Shown here: piece after piece, positions 54,770 through 64,000 of the stretch
Layout: the number at the start of each line of letters is the position of its first letter
How positions within the stretch are numbered: position 1 is the first letter of the stretch
Source: Tridacna crocea
Taxonomy: Eukaryota; Mollusca; Bivalvia; Cardiida; Cardiidae
DNA length: 64,000 bases
NCBI GenBank assembly: GCA_943736015.1
Contig: OX031061.1
Location: 15,819,290 to 15,883,289, forward strand
Direction: 5' to 3'
Translations under genes and position numbers: made by a program
The notes under the pieces: generated by a model
Databases searched by the model: none
The model's input: the letters and a program-made list of their open reading frames with translations, nothing else
What the model was told of the DNA's origin: nothing

Positions 54770-57700
54770 TTTAAATCAAAGCATGGAAACGCTTAAGTGG
54801 TATTTGTCAAGGAAACCCATTGTGTGGAATTAATAGTTTGAAAGAAACAGAGACATATTGTTCAGATATTGGCTTAAAAGTCAACCCACTAAGCAAATGA
54901 ATACCTTTGTGGTCGAAGGGAGAGTATTCATGACAAAGTTTGGTTTATTTTTGTATAGGTGGTCTCCTTTTGATCATGAGGAAGAAGCAGGAGTAACGCT
55001 CCTATATGACAGTAGGATGCATGACGAATAGAGAGAAGAATTCTGTTGACATATCGAACAAAATTAAGTTTGTTCCTGAAAACTATAATTTTGAAATATC
55101 TCTAGCCTTTTACATTCAATATCCAACATTACAATCAATAGACGATAAGCGATATTTCCATTTTATCGTAAGCAGCGCACCAGTAGTATCACGTGACACC
55201 GGACGATCAAAGCATTATTTCAGTAACAAATGCCGTATGTCCCGTTCGCAAATCCTTTAAATTTGGACAAATTCATAACAGAAAAGAAAATGACATAGCA
55301 AGAAATCTATGGAAATCAATTCTAACACAATTCAAACATATTTCATGATATTGCCTTTGAAAAAGAAAATCACAAACAGACAAAATATGCATTTTATAGA
55401 ATCGTATTTAAATAAAGTGCATGTAGAGACTAAGAATGGACTTATCTTCTCAAACCTGTATAAAATTCATAATCCTGACCATTAATGATTACCAAAGGGG
55501 TAAATTGATATGAAACAAAAGATAAGAAGAGTCAATTTAATGTGACACGTGTGTGCTAATCTGTAAGAAGCAAGTACATTACAGCTGTTCTAAAGGTCAC
55601 CCACTCTGCAGTGCGATACCGAGATCAAAGGAACATCGATTTAACCCTTCACCCATTTTTTTTTTTTTTAGTAAGACTTCATTAGATACATATTTTTTAT
55701 ACTCAAAATGAAGCTTAAAAGAAGTTATGGAAGGTCTGAAATTTGATCTGAAGCCATGTTTCTTTTGTTCATGATCTATAACATGAAGTTATTCGTCAAT
55801 AGGTACATGCCTGAAAGTGCAACAAGAATGTTTGATAATAGTACTTTAAAATCACTAACTGGACTGTCCCTGTCTTTCTGAAGACACTAAACAGCTAATC
55901 AACCTTTTACCAAATTATTTCGAGCGATCCGTGTAAAAAGGGGGCAGACGTGCTGATTTGCCCCACTGTCTGTTATTTATCTCACTTTCTCAACCTTAAC
56001 ATCCCCCCCCCCCCGCACCCACACACTTTCAAAAAATCGAAAACTGAAAGTAATCAATATGTAGTTCATAAACATCTGTGAAAAAGCAAATTTTCAAAGT
56101 GTGAGGGAAAATATTTGAGGAAAAAAAAAGAGCTTGCAACATGCATTTTCTCCAAGGTTTTTTACGATCCTTAGAAATAATAGTTTTTTAAAAATGTTGT
56201 TGAAAAGGGTTAAAGTTCTAGTAACCAACCTTTTCTCTTTTTCCCTTGCTATCCTTCCTACAGAAAATTTCATTTTTAAGCCACATTCAAATTGTTATCT
56301 GCAAAGACTTCCAATTTGGGCAAGTCTCAAATTTTTGTTTCGGAAAGAGTTGGTGAAAGATTCAGTGTTATAAAAAATGGGGCGTGGGGGGATAACATCA
56401 ATATACCTGCAGTAGACCTTTCCCAATTTTATGTCTGATTATTCAACCAATGTTTCCGTAATTTTGCAGCTAATTTTGTAACGTACAGGCCCGTGCTATA
56501 CTTGTTTTCGTTGAAAAGCTAGTCAAGGGTTAGCTGGGTGTACGTTTGATCTCGGTATTTCACCGTCAAAGTGGAAGATCTATATGAAAAGCTGTTGTGT
56601 TCTTTTGAGGCACCGACTAGTAAACACACACGTGTCATAATTAAGTGTTTATCCCGTTTAGTCTTACATTGATAACTTGTAAAGGTTTGAAATTGTTAAA
56701 AGCTGTGACGGAGGGTAAGTCTGTTCTAATTACTGTCTGTTCTAATTTTTCTGCCCGAACATTTTCTTTTTTTAAATGCATTATTATGTAACCTGGGTTC
56801 ACAGGTCCCACTTTAAACGGTATATTTGCACTAATTTCTTTAGAAATGGAGGGGGGTATTTGTTTAATTTAAGGTAAACCTTATCTTACTAAATAAATTA
56901 AATGCCACTTTTAAAGCTGATAGTAAAACCTCAAAAGTTATTTCAAAGGAATATCTCGAGGAAAAATATCTTCGTATCGGATAGTGTAGATCTAGTATCA
57001 GACTGCACGTTCTTCCTGGTGTGATCTGAATCTATATTGTCCGCTAAAGGTCATGGAATAGCACTTGGTAGCCAAAGGGTTAATGCAGTCTGCATACAAA
57101 AAGCTCTATCAACACGCCCGGCAGGAGACAGCGTTTATGATACCGCTTTACTCTCGGAAGTCTACCGAAAAATTGATTAAACAACAGTTCTTTTTTGTGT
57201 GTGTCTTCGAAAAAGATAATTGATGAAACTAATGGCACAGCCCTTTTAGGTTGTTTATTTATCGCGTTTAGGGTGTAATCCATTTAAAAAAATATGACAC
57301 TTTCACTATTCGGGTATATACAGGTTTGGGAAAAATTGTCGGGTGGAAAGGGAAGTAACTCGTGGTGACGCGTCAGTAACGGTATTTGGCAAATGGTCTA
57401 TTACCTCGATCTATAAATATTCATAAGTAATCAAATGGAGTAGCGTGCAATCATAGGACGAACAAGCCATGGAACGAATTGGTTTTGGAACGAAAAAGCC
57501 CAAGGTCAGTTGTATCATTTCGCCAATAAAAGGCTATGAGCGAGAGAAGCTAGTTTCAATCAAAAATAAGTATCTCAACGATCGATGGCCTCTCCCAATG
57601 CATTTTAATATGCCATTTCAAGTTACATATTTGAGTGCCATCGTAGAAGTCATTTGCCTGAGAAAAATGAGTTTAACTGAGTTTATTTCCTTCGGCTTTG

Positions 57701-58255
57701 CACAAAATGGTTGAACTAAAACTCTACAAAGTTTGAGTACGCTGTCTCGGTATAGACTCGGTATAGACTCTAAAGAGTTTGGGTACGCTATGACAAAATG
57801 GATACGCTGGCATATGTAGAAATATGTATCATATAGAAGATCTGCAAATCAAGATTTATTTTGAAATATCGTCCTAGATAGCTGCAAATTATGAAGAAAA
57901 TGGTAATATTCATGTATCTAAATTGAACTACTTTATGCCAAGTTTTATATTCTTGCGCTAAAGCCCGGGACCTTTCGGAGGTTGATTAATTTATCAGTGT
58001 CATTGACGGCCGACTTCTTTTTTGAAAAGGGCTGAGTTATTACACTTGAAATTACGTTTTTCAGCCCATCTGGCTTTTTTGGCGATAAAAGAGCATATAT
58101 TCATTGCTTTGTCTGTTTGTATGTGGTTAGGACAGAGAACGTAGTAATAATATTCCAAAGCGTTTGAAGCATTTTCAAGCTACAAATATCCGTGATATTC
58201 CGGCAAAATTTAAGCTGGAAATACTTGAACTCAATCTCTTTCTACTGCTGTGTAC
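54770..58255 (+). repeat. L repeat, third copy, 3' truncated
   Basis: Modules A, B, C and the first half of D are uninterrupted, so this copy gives the empty sites for the Gypsy, 2.15-kb, SINE and 3.2-kb insertions in the second copy. It breaks off at CTGCTGTGTAC (58255), where the other copies continue CTAAACGCGATGG. Confidence 0.85.
56898..57083 (-). mobile_element. TTM2 foldback element in L module C
   Basis: TTAA at both ends (56898-56901, 57080-57083), same position as in the other L copies. Confidence 0.55.
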
Positions 58256-58400
58256 ACTGTAAATTTTGAGAAACACGACACGTGTTTTTAGGGTATTACA
58301 TACTAAAACACCGGTATTTTTAGGATAAATACTGGTGTTTTGTACGTGTTTTGGTGTCTTAGTGAGCGTGTTTTATACCATAACACCCGTCGTTTTGTTT
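58256..58400. repeat. Hairpin-containing repeat
   Basis: AACACCGGTATTTTTAGG and its mirror ATAAATACTGGTGTT form a hairpin at about 58309-58343, within sequence rich in (A)ACACG and GTGTTTT motifs. It adjoins the truncation point of the L copy. Confidence 0.45.
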
Positions 58401-58420
58401 GTTGACGGTCTTACAGAAGA

Positions 58421-58460
58421 TGGCTTCGGATGCTTATTTCTATTCGAGGCACTGATTTGT
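58421..58460 (+). CDS. Possible short first exon with splice donor (speculative)
   Basis: ATGGCTTCGGATGC in context GAAGATGG is followed within 11 codons by a stop and then a consensus donor TTTGT|GTAAGTATA at 58460/58461. It could be a 5' untranslated exon of a plus-strand gene reaching the exon at 63147. No direct support. Confidence 0.12.
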
Positions 58461-58841
58461 GTAAGTATATTACATTAAATGTTATCTTGTTAATTATTTA
58501 AAAGAATTATGTAGAATAAAGTTATAACATATAAAATAGAATAAGTGAGCTGAGCTTCAAATGATTCTTGTCTCGATTACAGTGACTGTTTAAAGGGTTG
58601 CCCTCTCTCTGTTAAAATACATATAGATACCTCCTCATATACATCGAGCTAGGCGTTAAAAACGCTATAAATGCCTCAGAATCAATGGGCACATTTGGCA
58701 TCTATGTTTACAAAACGGGTCTCTGTTTTTAACGTGTTGCACTTGTAAAACACGAGGGCGTTTTATTAGAGGTATGCAGTCACTTCGTTTTCTTCTTTAA
58801 TAATGTCATGTCGAAAGTTTTCCTTTGTCAATACTTTATAA

Positions 58842-58980
58842 TAGGTACCAAAAAATGGTATGGAATACTAAGACTATGGTAAGAAGTGGTAAGATTATTG
58901 TACGAAATAGTATTGTGGTAGGAAATGGTTTAAGTTGTGGTACGACGTGCCTGGTGCGAAAGGGTTATGGCACGAAACGT
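58842..58980. repeat. GGTACGAAATGGT-like short repeat cluster
   Basis: Irregular units such as GGTACCAAAAAATGGTA, TTGTACGAAATAG, GTGGTAGGAAATGG, GTGGTACGACG and GGCACGAAACG. Related to the cluster at 39933-40062. Confidence 0.55.
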
Positions 58981-58989
58981 CCGTAATTC

Positions 58990-59588
58990 TTTTTTTAGCT
59001 CACTACGGTTTTTTTTTTCTCTCTCTCTCTCTCTTTTTTTCAGTATTATTTTCAAAACAGCCATTTTCATGAAAGAAATGGTCATTTCGGAACCTATTTT
59101 AAATGAAAACTGTAAAATAATAGATTTTAAAGATATATTTATCAAATCATTCTTACGGAGACGCTTATTGACGACTGTAAAATTCACGATGACAAGCGCC
59201 TAAGAAAAAGCGGGCCTTTTGCAGACGCTTCTTCCTGGACGGCTTATTGAAAATTTCGGACAATAAATTTCAAAAATACTTGTATTTCCACGGTAAATTT
59301 GCATTCCTTTGCAATTCAGCATAAATTTCAAACTTATCCCCGTAATCTGAATGTGTATCAGGGTATTTTATACTTTACTGCCAGTTTATTCGTGATGATG
59401 TTTCTCCATTTCCAGTTGTCTACTGGAGATGATTGTGGGTGGGATAAGGTGTTTTTTCACACACAATAAAAACCAACTAAACTAGGCTGATAATGATGTT
59501 TCATGGTACTGCACATACTGCATACAAGTTTGTTACATGTTTAGTTAGTGGTGAATTGATTAAAGTAGTATAAAGCATATGGTACCCA
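58990..59588. other. No gene; CT-rich microsatellite
   Basis: (TC)n tract at about 59018-59034 within a T-rich stretch. The rest is AT-rich with nothing assignable. Confidence 0.5.
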
Positions 59589-59600
59589 ATACTTTTGGGA

Positions 59601-59869
59601 TTGGTTGGTTCGTTGTATTGGGGTTTAACGCCACTTTAACAGCAAAGGGCATATCATGGCAGTTGGTGACTCGCATATGTTTCCTGGCTTTCTCACACCA
59701 GTGCTAACACACCTATCTTTCCAAAGCCAAGGACTACTTTTCTCACATGTGTCAGTAGAGGTGAAAGTCGAAAATATGCCAGAAAGAAGTTTGCTCAACC
59801 GGGTATCGAACATGTCACGAGTTCACCAGGTCACGAGTATGACATGCTTTGAGCCACCGAGGCGGGGCG
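59601..59869 (-). mobile_element. Full-length SINE with 12-bp target duplication
   Basis: On the minus strand it runs from a tRNA-like head (GGTGGCTCAAAGCATGTC, B-box-like GTTCGATACCC) through GTTAGCACTGGTGTGAGAAA to the tail CGTTAAACCCCAATACAACG. The direct repeat ATACTTTTGGGA flanks it exactly (59589-59600 and 59870-59881), marking target-primed retroposition. Confidence 0.88.
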
Positions 59870-60123
59870 ATACTTTTGGGAAGTTTTGATTGCCAATTGT
59901 GTGTATTTTCTAAGCTTTCCAAACATCAATGTGACCTGTATGACATCTGTAAAAACAGAAGTGTATAGATGAGTAATCTCTTCACCCCTTTGGCCCTGAA
60001 ATTGTAACTGCAACAATGAGTTGTTGTGTGTGTGCCTTTTTTGTATATCTAACACATAGTCTTTTTAAGAATTAGGTTAGCGATGCTATGGCTGTCCAGG
60101 GCTTTTTTTCCTTGTATTTTGAG

Positions 60124-60287
60124 TAGAAACTGACCAGAAATTTAAAGATTGTTTTGTGAAGGGTAGAAAACATTGTTGGAAAAGGAGAAAATGCTGGTAA
60201 CCAGCATTTTCTCCTTTTCCCACTATGTTTTCTAAAGGTTTCTTTCTCAGGGGTGTCAAAAGTAGGGATTGTGTGGTAATGGGTTAA
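60124..60287 (+). mobile_element. HPM hairpin mini-transposon, 5' truncated, centre inverted
   Basis: The right half is complete with TTAA at 60284-60287. The left outer arm starts abruptly near 60124. Palindrome 60166-60232. Although the outer arms show plus orientation, the centre reads GGTAACC, the form of minus-oriented copies. Confidence 0.8.
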
Positions 60288-60487
60288 TCGAAGGAATTAA
60301 TTTTTTGTAAGCATCATTCAATATTAAATCCATTGACATGTTATATAATTGTCTTTGGTAAAAACTTACAGGTGACAAAAAAAGGTTTTCTTAACACATT
60401 CCAACTCGGTTTTTAACAGTAGTGTTAAAAAGGGCTCTAAGCCTATATGTGCAAATTCTGTGAGATATCTGGCCAAAGTTTAAACAG

Positions 60488-60714
60488 TTAACCCATTACC
60501 ACTCAATCCCTACTTTTGACGCCCCTGAGAAAGAAGCCTTTTGAAAACACTAGGAAAAGGAGAAAATGCTGGTAACCAGCATTTTCTCCTTTTCCCACAG
60601 TGTTTTCTACCCCTCCCAGAAGAAATTTCATTTTTTCAGTCACTTTCATTTTCTCATCTGCAAATGCTTTCAATTTCAACCAGTCTAAAATTTTGTCGTG
60701 TGGTAAAGAGTTAA
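60488..60714 (-). mobile_element. HPM hairpin mini-transposon, full length
   Basis: Both TTAA are intact (60488-60491, 60711-60714); ends CCCATTACCA and TGGTAAAGAG. Palindrome 60543-60607 with a two-base deletion in the left arm. Both arms carry the CACT/AGTG variant. It lies 200 bp from an oppositely oriented copy. Confidence 0.88.
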
Positions 60715-61100
60715 AGTTTGAATGTTGAATCTGTTTCACTTGTTAATTAAATTGCTGCCCCTTCTATATACTGTATATACGTACACTGCCATTGTTTTAT
60801 TGATGTACATTGAAGTCTGTCTAATTTCCCAATTGGGCCAAAATCATGCTTGAATTTCCCAAAATGAAAGGCTAAGGTCCCTTTCCAACTTTTGGAAAAA
60901 AAGGCCTGCTGTCATCTCATACAGTATGTTTTATCGAATGAATACTCTTTAAAATGAAAGTTTAAGGAAGGGAAGACATTTATTCCATATGTCATTGTAC
61001 TGATATATATTGTCTCAGTCCTATTAGAAATAATACCAAAATGCATTTTTACTTATGTGTTCATTCTATAGTGTTTCTTTGCGGAAGTACACAAGACATA
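60715..61100. other. No recognisable feature
   Basis: AT-rich sequence with nothing assignable; possibly intronic to the gene ending at 63467. Confidence 0.4.
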
Positions 61101-61200
61101 TTGTGCGTCTTCATAATAATGATCCCAACTTCTTCATAGAGAGAGAGACATTGTGCGTCTTCATAATAATGATCCCAACTTCTTCATAGAGAGAGAGACA
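61101..61200. repeat. Perfect 50-bp tandem duplication
   Basis: TTGTGCGTCTTCATAATAAT begins two identical 50-bp units (61101-61150 and 61151-61200), each ending GAGAGAGACA. Complete identity means very recent origin or an assembly artefact. Confidence 0.95.
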
Positions 61201-61281
61201 TTAAAGCAATAGGCAGGTATGATTAAAATATATTCTATGCTGTGCTGCTTATATGACTTGGCTGACTGCATCTGATTTCAG

Positions 61282-61391
61282 ATGATGATTGAAATAAGTA
61301 CATCCTTGGTGTGGATCATTTAAATACTTGTGCTGACAGATAGACACAATTGTTTGAAGCAGTGACCTTGTTGAAGCCTGGTGGCAAGGAG
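61282..61391 (+). other. Possible non-coding or UTR exon
   Basis: Bounded by an acceptor CATCTGATTTCAG (61281) and a strong donor AAGGAG|GTAAGTT (61391). All three frames contain stops, so if real it is untranslated or part of a non-coding RNA. It lies in the right place and strand to belong to the gene ending at 63467. Confidence 0.25.
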
Positions 61392-61915
61392 GTAAGTTCA
61401 TGAAGATTTTACTGCATAGTTTGTCATGAGAAAACCTGCTATTTGCACATGTATGTGAAAACGAAGGTGCAGATCAGCTGTGTAGTAACTGTGCAGCCAA
61501 TCAGTGCCTTTGTTTTTGCCACAATGATAGTACAGTCCATGTACTTTCTTCACCCAAAATTTTAAACATCTCAGATCTACCCATCTTTTGTGGCTGTACA
61601 GCCTTGTTTGTGTTTGGCCTGCCTTGAAACCCTGAAGATAGATTTTCTCCCTATTGTAAATAACAAAGAAGTTACATGTATGTTTCTGAAATACACAGTA
61701 TGTAAAAGTTTCTGAATAAGTAATCATATTCCACACTTTCAACAATCTTCCATACAATGTTTGCAATAATATTGATAATAGTAATGATAATGGATATTGT
61801 TGTTTCAAGAGGGTAACATGATCCTAAAAATATGGACACATGGTGTCTAAATTAAATTGCTGACAGGGATGTTATGCCTCAAAACAAATAAAACATATTC
61901 ATTCATAATAGCTCT
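61392..61915. other. No supported feature
   Basis: The longest minus-strand frame (136 codons, 61398-61808) shows no family features. A 67-codon plus-strand stretch (about 61433-61630) is cysteine-rich (CSNCAANQCLCFCH) but has no start or splice frame. Both are left unassigned. Confidence 0.35.
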
Positions 61916-62145
61916 TTAACCCATTACCAAACAACAATATTTTAGACTGATTCAAATTAAAAGCATTTGCAGACGACGAAATAAAAAGTGACTGAAAATT
62001 TGAAATTTGTTTTGTGAAGGGTAGAAAACATTGTGGGAAAGGGAGAAAATGCTGGTTACCAGCATTTTCTCCTTTTCCCGCAATGTTTTCTAAAGGCTTC
62101 TTTCTCAGGGGCGTCAAAAGTAGGGATTGTGTGGTAATGGGGTAA
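61916..62145 (+). mobile_element. HPM hairpin mini-transposon, full length
   Basis: Left TTAA 61916-61919; right tetranucleotide mutated to GTAA (62142-62145). Ends CCCATTACCA and TGGTAATGG. Palindrome 62024-62090, centre GGTTACC, with two unpaired changes. Confidence 0.85.
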
Positions 62146-62681
62146 TTAATTAAGAGCATCAAATTTCTAGTGAATGAGCCATGTTTGATAAAAAATCAGA
62201 TGCATCAAAACTCAACCAATTGCAAACTGGAACCCCATAAAAGGATCAGACAAATTGTGCAGATCCAGATCAGACACTGTATGTTCATAGTCTACTATTT
62301 ATCTTTAGTCTTTAGTCTTTTTGCTTACAGAATTTTCCATCACAAATCGAAGAGAAATGAAAAAGTGCACTTGACAATCCTTAAACGACGTAATGACTTA
62401 TCGAGCTTGTAATAATAGAAGAGTCCTCAGGTACACAATGGGTAAATAGTCTTATTTGGTGTTATTTTAATTCATTACAGTTTACTGTTAATTCAAAAAA
62501 TAGGAAATGGGTGAACAGTGCAGACCCAGATCAGATGCCCCATATATCCCAGCTTCTGATCAGGGTTTATACTCTTTGCAAACGGGAATTTCTGTTAAAA
62601 ATAAAAGTAAAGAAAAAATTAGACCAGACATCCTTTTACTGCCTTGTACATGTATTTTAATACAGTATTGCCTTACATCTC
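62146..62681. other. No recognisable feature
   Basis: AT-rich. Two short similar segments (GTGAACAGTGCAGACCCAGATC at about 62512, here named by its first bases, and CAAATTGTGCAGATCCAGATC at about 62249) hint at an old duplication. Confidence 0.35.
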
Positions 62682-62894
62682 TTAACCCTTTATCAAACAA
62701 TCCCTGGTTTTAACTACCCTGAGGAAGAAGCCTTCTGAAAACAATGTGGGAAATGGTAACCAACATTTTCTCCTTTTCCCGCAATGTTTTCTATCCTGCA
62801 AAAAACAAATTTCAATTCTTGATATACTTTTATTTTGTTGCAAGTGCTTCCAATTTGGACTGGTCTAAAATTTTGTTGTTTGGTAAAGAGTTAA
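62682..62894 (-). mobile_element. HPM hairpin mini-transposon, left palindrome arm deleted
   Basis: TTAA intact at 62682-62685 and 62891-62894; ends CCCTTTATCA and TGGTAAAGAG. Within the palindrome (62737-62791) the left arm lacks about 12 bases (the GGAGAAAATGC part), so it can no longer pair fully. Confidence 0.85.
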
Positions 62895-63146
62895 ATGGGA
62901 TGAAGTCAAACAGTGCACGTCCAGATCAGACTTTGCATATACATGTATTGCAGCTTCTAATGGGAGTTTGCACTGTATCCTAACAAGAATTTCTAATAAA
63001 GATCAAAATTAGATTAAAATTAGACCAGACATCCCTTGATGGAAAATGGACTCCTTGAGTTTATTGTCATGGAGGAATCCATGGCATAAAATTAAATGGT
63101 TTCAACCTTTCAGTCAGGACCCATGAATTGACATGTATATTTTCAG

Positions 63147-63467
63147 GATGTTCAGGAGTCAGAAATTGAAAAGTTCTTGTCCTCTAAAACTATGGCTCCA
63201 CCTAATCTTGTTGCTGTCGGAATGTTGAATAAAGAAGTTGACAGTGTGTTCATCGTTGGTGATGATACCAGAATCTCCTTAACTACTAAGTCACTGAATG
63301 AGGCACTATTTCTCTTTTTAGCTTGGTATTATATTACAGATTTGGAGTACACAAGATGCTACTCACAACTGCTAGGTTTTTGCCAGCAACTGGTGCTAAA
63401 CAACCATTTCAGTGCCAGAAATCTACAGCCCTTATTCAGTTTCTGGATAAAGTGGAAAAAGCTGTGA
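63147..63467 (+). CDS. 3' terminal coding exon of an uncharacterised invertebrate protein
   Basis: An acceptor ACATGTATATTTTCAG ends at 63146; the open frame then runs 106 codons (DVQESEIEKFLSSK...) to TGA at 63465-63467. The pattern APPNLVAVG, then SVFIVGDDTRISL, then SLNEALFLFLAWYYITDLEY resembles a short alpha/beta domain that I recall at the C-terminus of many unnamed cnidarian and molluscan proteins. In these, a hydrophobic strand and 'V-D' turn precede an amphipathic helix, and the genes are often annotated only as hypothetical. The function is unknown. The start is set by the splice site, not by a methionine. Upstream exons are not identified with confidence (candidate pieces at 58.4 and 61.3 kb). 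A second reading frame overlapping at 63323-63538 is a shadow. Confidence 0.6.
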   Translation, partial: DVQESEIEKFLSSKTMAPPNLVAVGMLNKEVDSVFIVGDDTRISLTTKSLNEALFLFLAWYYITDLEYTRCYSQLLGFCQQLVLNNHFSARNLQPLFSFWIKWKKL

Positions 63468-63825
63468 CTACAGTTAGAGACTATAGTCTGTTGTTCTTTA
63501 ATCCTAGTCAAAGACATTTTAACTTTGTGATTTACTAACTTCTGCATTTTTCACACTTTGTGCAAGAGGAATTAGAAATTACTCAACAAATTTTTGTCAG
63601 TGCGAACAGTTGATGCAGAGAAATATATAATGTATGGTATTTCTCCTCTGTAAAAGTTAAAGCTAAAATCAACCCAAATTCATTAGGATTGCTCAGACAC
63701 TTACTGCCGCCCCTCATGAGGCTTACATGTTGGAAAATATGACAGTTCTATGCAGGAGCCTGCAGTTTTAAAAGTCACTAGCAAGATATTTCTAAGTTAA
63801 TTGAATAGAGGATATTTGGTTTCTT
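63468..63825. other. Presumed 3' UTR and downstream sequence
   Basis: AT-rich, no frame. The first AATAAA on the plus strand is inside the following foldback element (about 63933), so the polyadenylation site is not fixed. Confidence 0.35.
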
Positions 63826-63953
63826 TTGGTGAAAGGTTGAAATTTATTTCATAGAGTGAACACCATTGATAACATTTTCACAAGTGGCTGTGCCACTCAT
63901 GAAAATATTACCAGTGGTATTCACTTGATGAAATAAATTTCAATCTTTCACCA
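63826..63953. mobile_element. Foldback MITE with ~60-nt arms
   Basis: TTGGTGAAAGGTTGAAATTT at the left is mirrored by AAATTTCAATCTTTCACCAA at the right; inner arms are GTGAACACCATTGATAACAT against AATATTACCAGTGGTATTCAC-like sequence around CAAGTGGCTGTGCCACTC. Confidence 0.7.
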
Positions 63954-64000
63954 ACAATAAATATTCTATTTATTTCATGCTTTTAACCCTTTCTTGGAGG

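Noticed and set aside
61433..61630. Cysteine-rich plus-strand stretch (CSNCAANQCLCFCH) suggestive of a zinc-binding module
   Set aside because: No acceptor or start fits its frame and the cysteine spacing matches no zinc-finger class I can name.
61398..61808. 136-codon minus-strand frame
   Set aside because: Composition is like random AT-rich DNA, there are no domain features, and it lies opposite the putative plus-strand gene.
63323..63538. 71-codon plus-strand frame overlapping the terminal exon
   Set aside because: Out of phase with the exon bearing the conserved pattern, with no domain signature.

Overview
The window reads as nuclear DNA of an invertebrate animal, most likely a bivalve mollusc. 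The evidence is a very high load of interspersed repeats, tRNA-derived SINEs, foldback DNA elements, a metazoan-type Gypsy LTR retrotransposon, and single exons of C-type lectin-like and PAN/Apple secreted proteins with phase-1 splice boundaries. Several repeats (the 'AGCTCACCTGAGCAC' family, the SINE core with 'GAGACGTTAAACCGAGGTC', the SINE tail 'AACCCCAATACAACCAACC') are ones I recall from bivalve genomes; that assignment is from memory. There is no prokaryotic-style gene organisation, no rRNA and no functional tRNA.

Region by region. 1-1731 holds the 3' part of a decayed Gypsy-like pol (RNase H end plus integrase) with a frameshift and a catalytic-core deletion; 1732-2044 is its non-coding 3' end. 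2045-7195 holds one partial and one nearly complete copy of a long non-coding repeat, here called L. 7.2-20.4 kb is a dense field of small foldback elements, SINEs and tandem arrays, with one PAN/Apple exon (minus strand, about 11.06-11.37 kb). 20.4-22.8 kb is mostly featureless apart from a GC-rich patch. 22.8-25.8 kb is a cluster of very strong palindromes. A lectin-like exon lies at 26383-26777 (minus). Directly upstream of it is a second copy of L, expanded by nested insertions: a complete, apparently young Gypsy element (27284-37713), a ~2.15 kb segment with short terminal inverted repeats, a SINE with a 7-bp target duplication, and a 3.2 kb segment flanked by a TTCAA duplication. 47.7-54.6 kb is a 3.1 kb segmental duplication in direct orientation. 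A third, truncated L copy follows to 58.25 kb. The last 5.7 kb carries more hairpin elements and one convincing 3' terminal coding exon (63147-63467, plus).

The dominant theme is a family of hairpin mini-transposons, called HPM here. Each is about 220-230 bp, flanked by TTAA, with ends CCC(A/T)TTACCA and a central 67-nt palindrome (two 33-nt arms around one base). At least fifteen recognisable copies occur. Paralogous empty and filled sites within the window show that they insert at TTAA and duplicate it. Changes on both arms of some copies, and one copy with its palindrome centre flipped, make this the most interesting system here. A second TTAA-flanked family (TTM2) and other foldback families share the window.

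No complete cellular gene is present. The intact coding capacity is the gag and pol of the Gypsy element; the lectin-like, PAN and 63.1-kb exons belong to genes whose other exons I could not identify.
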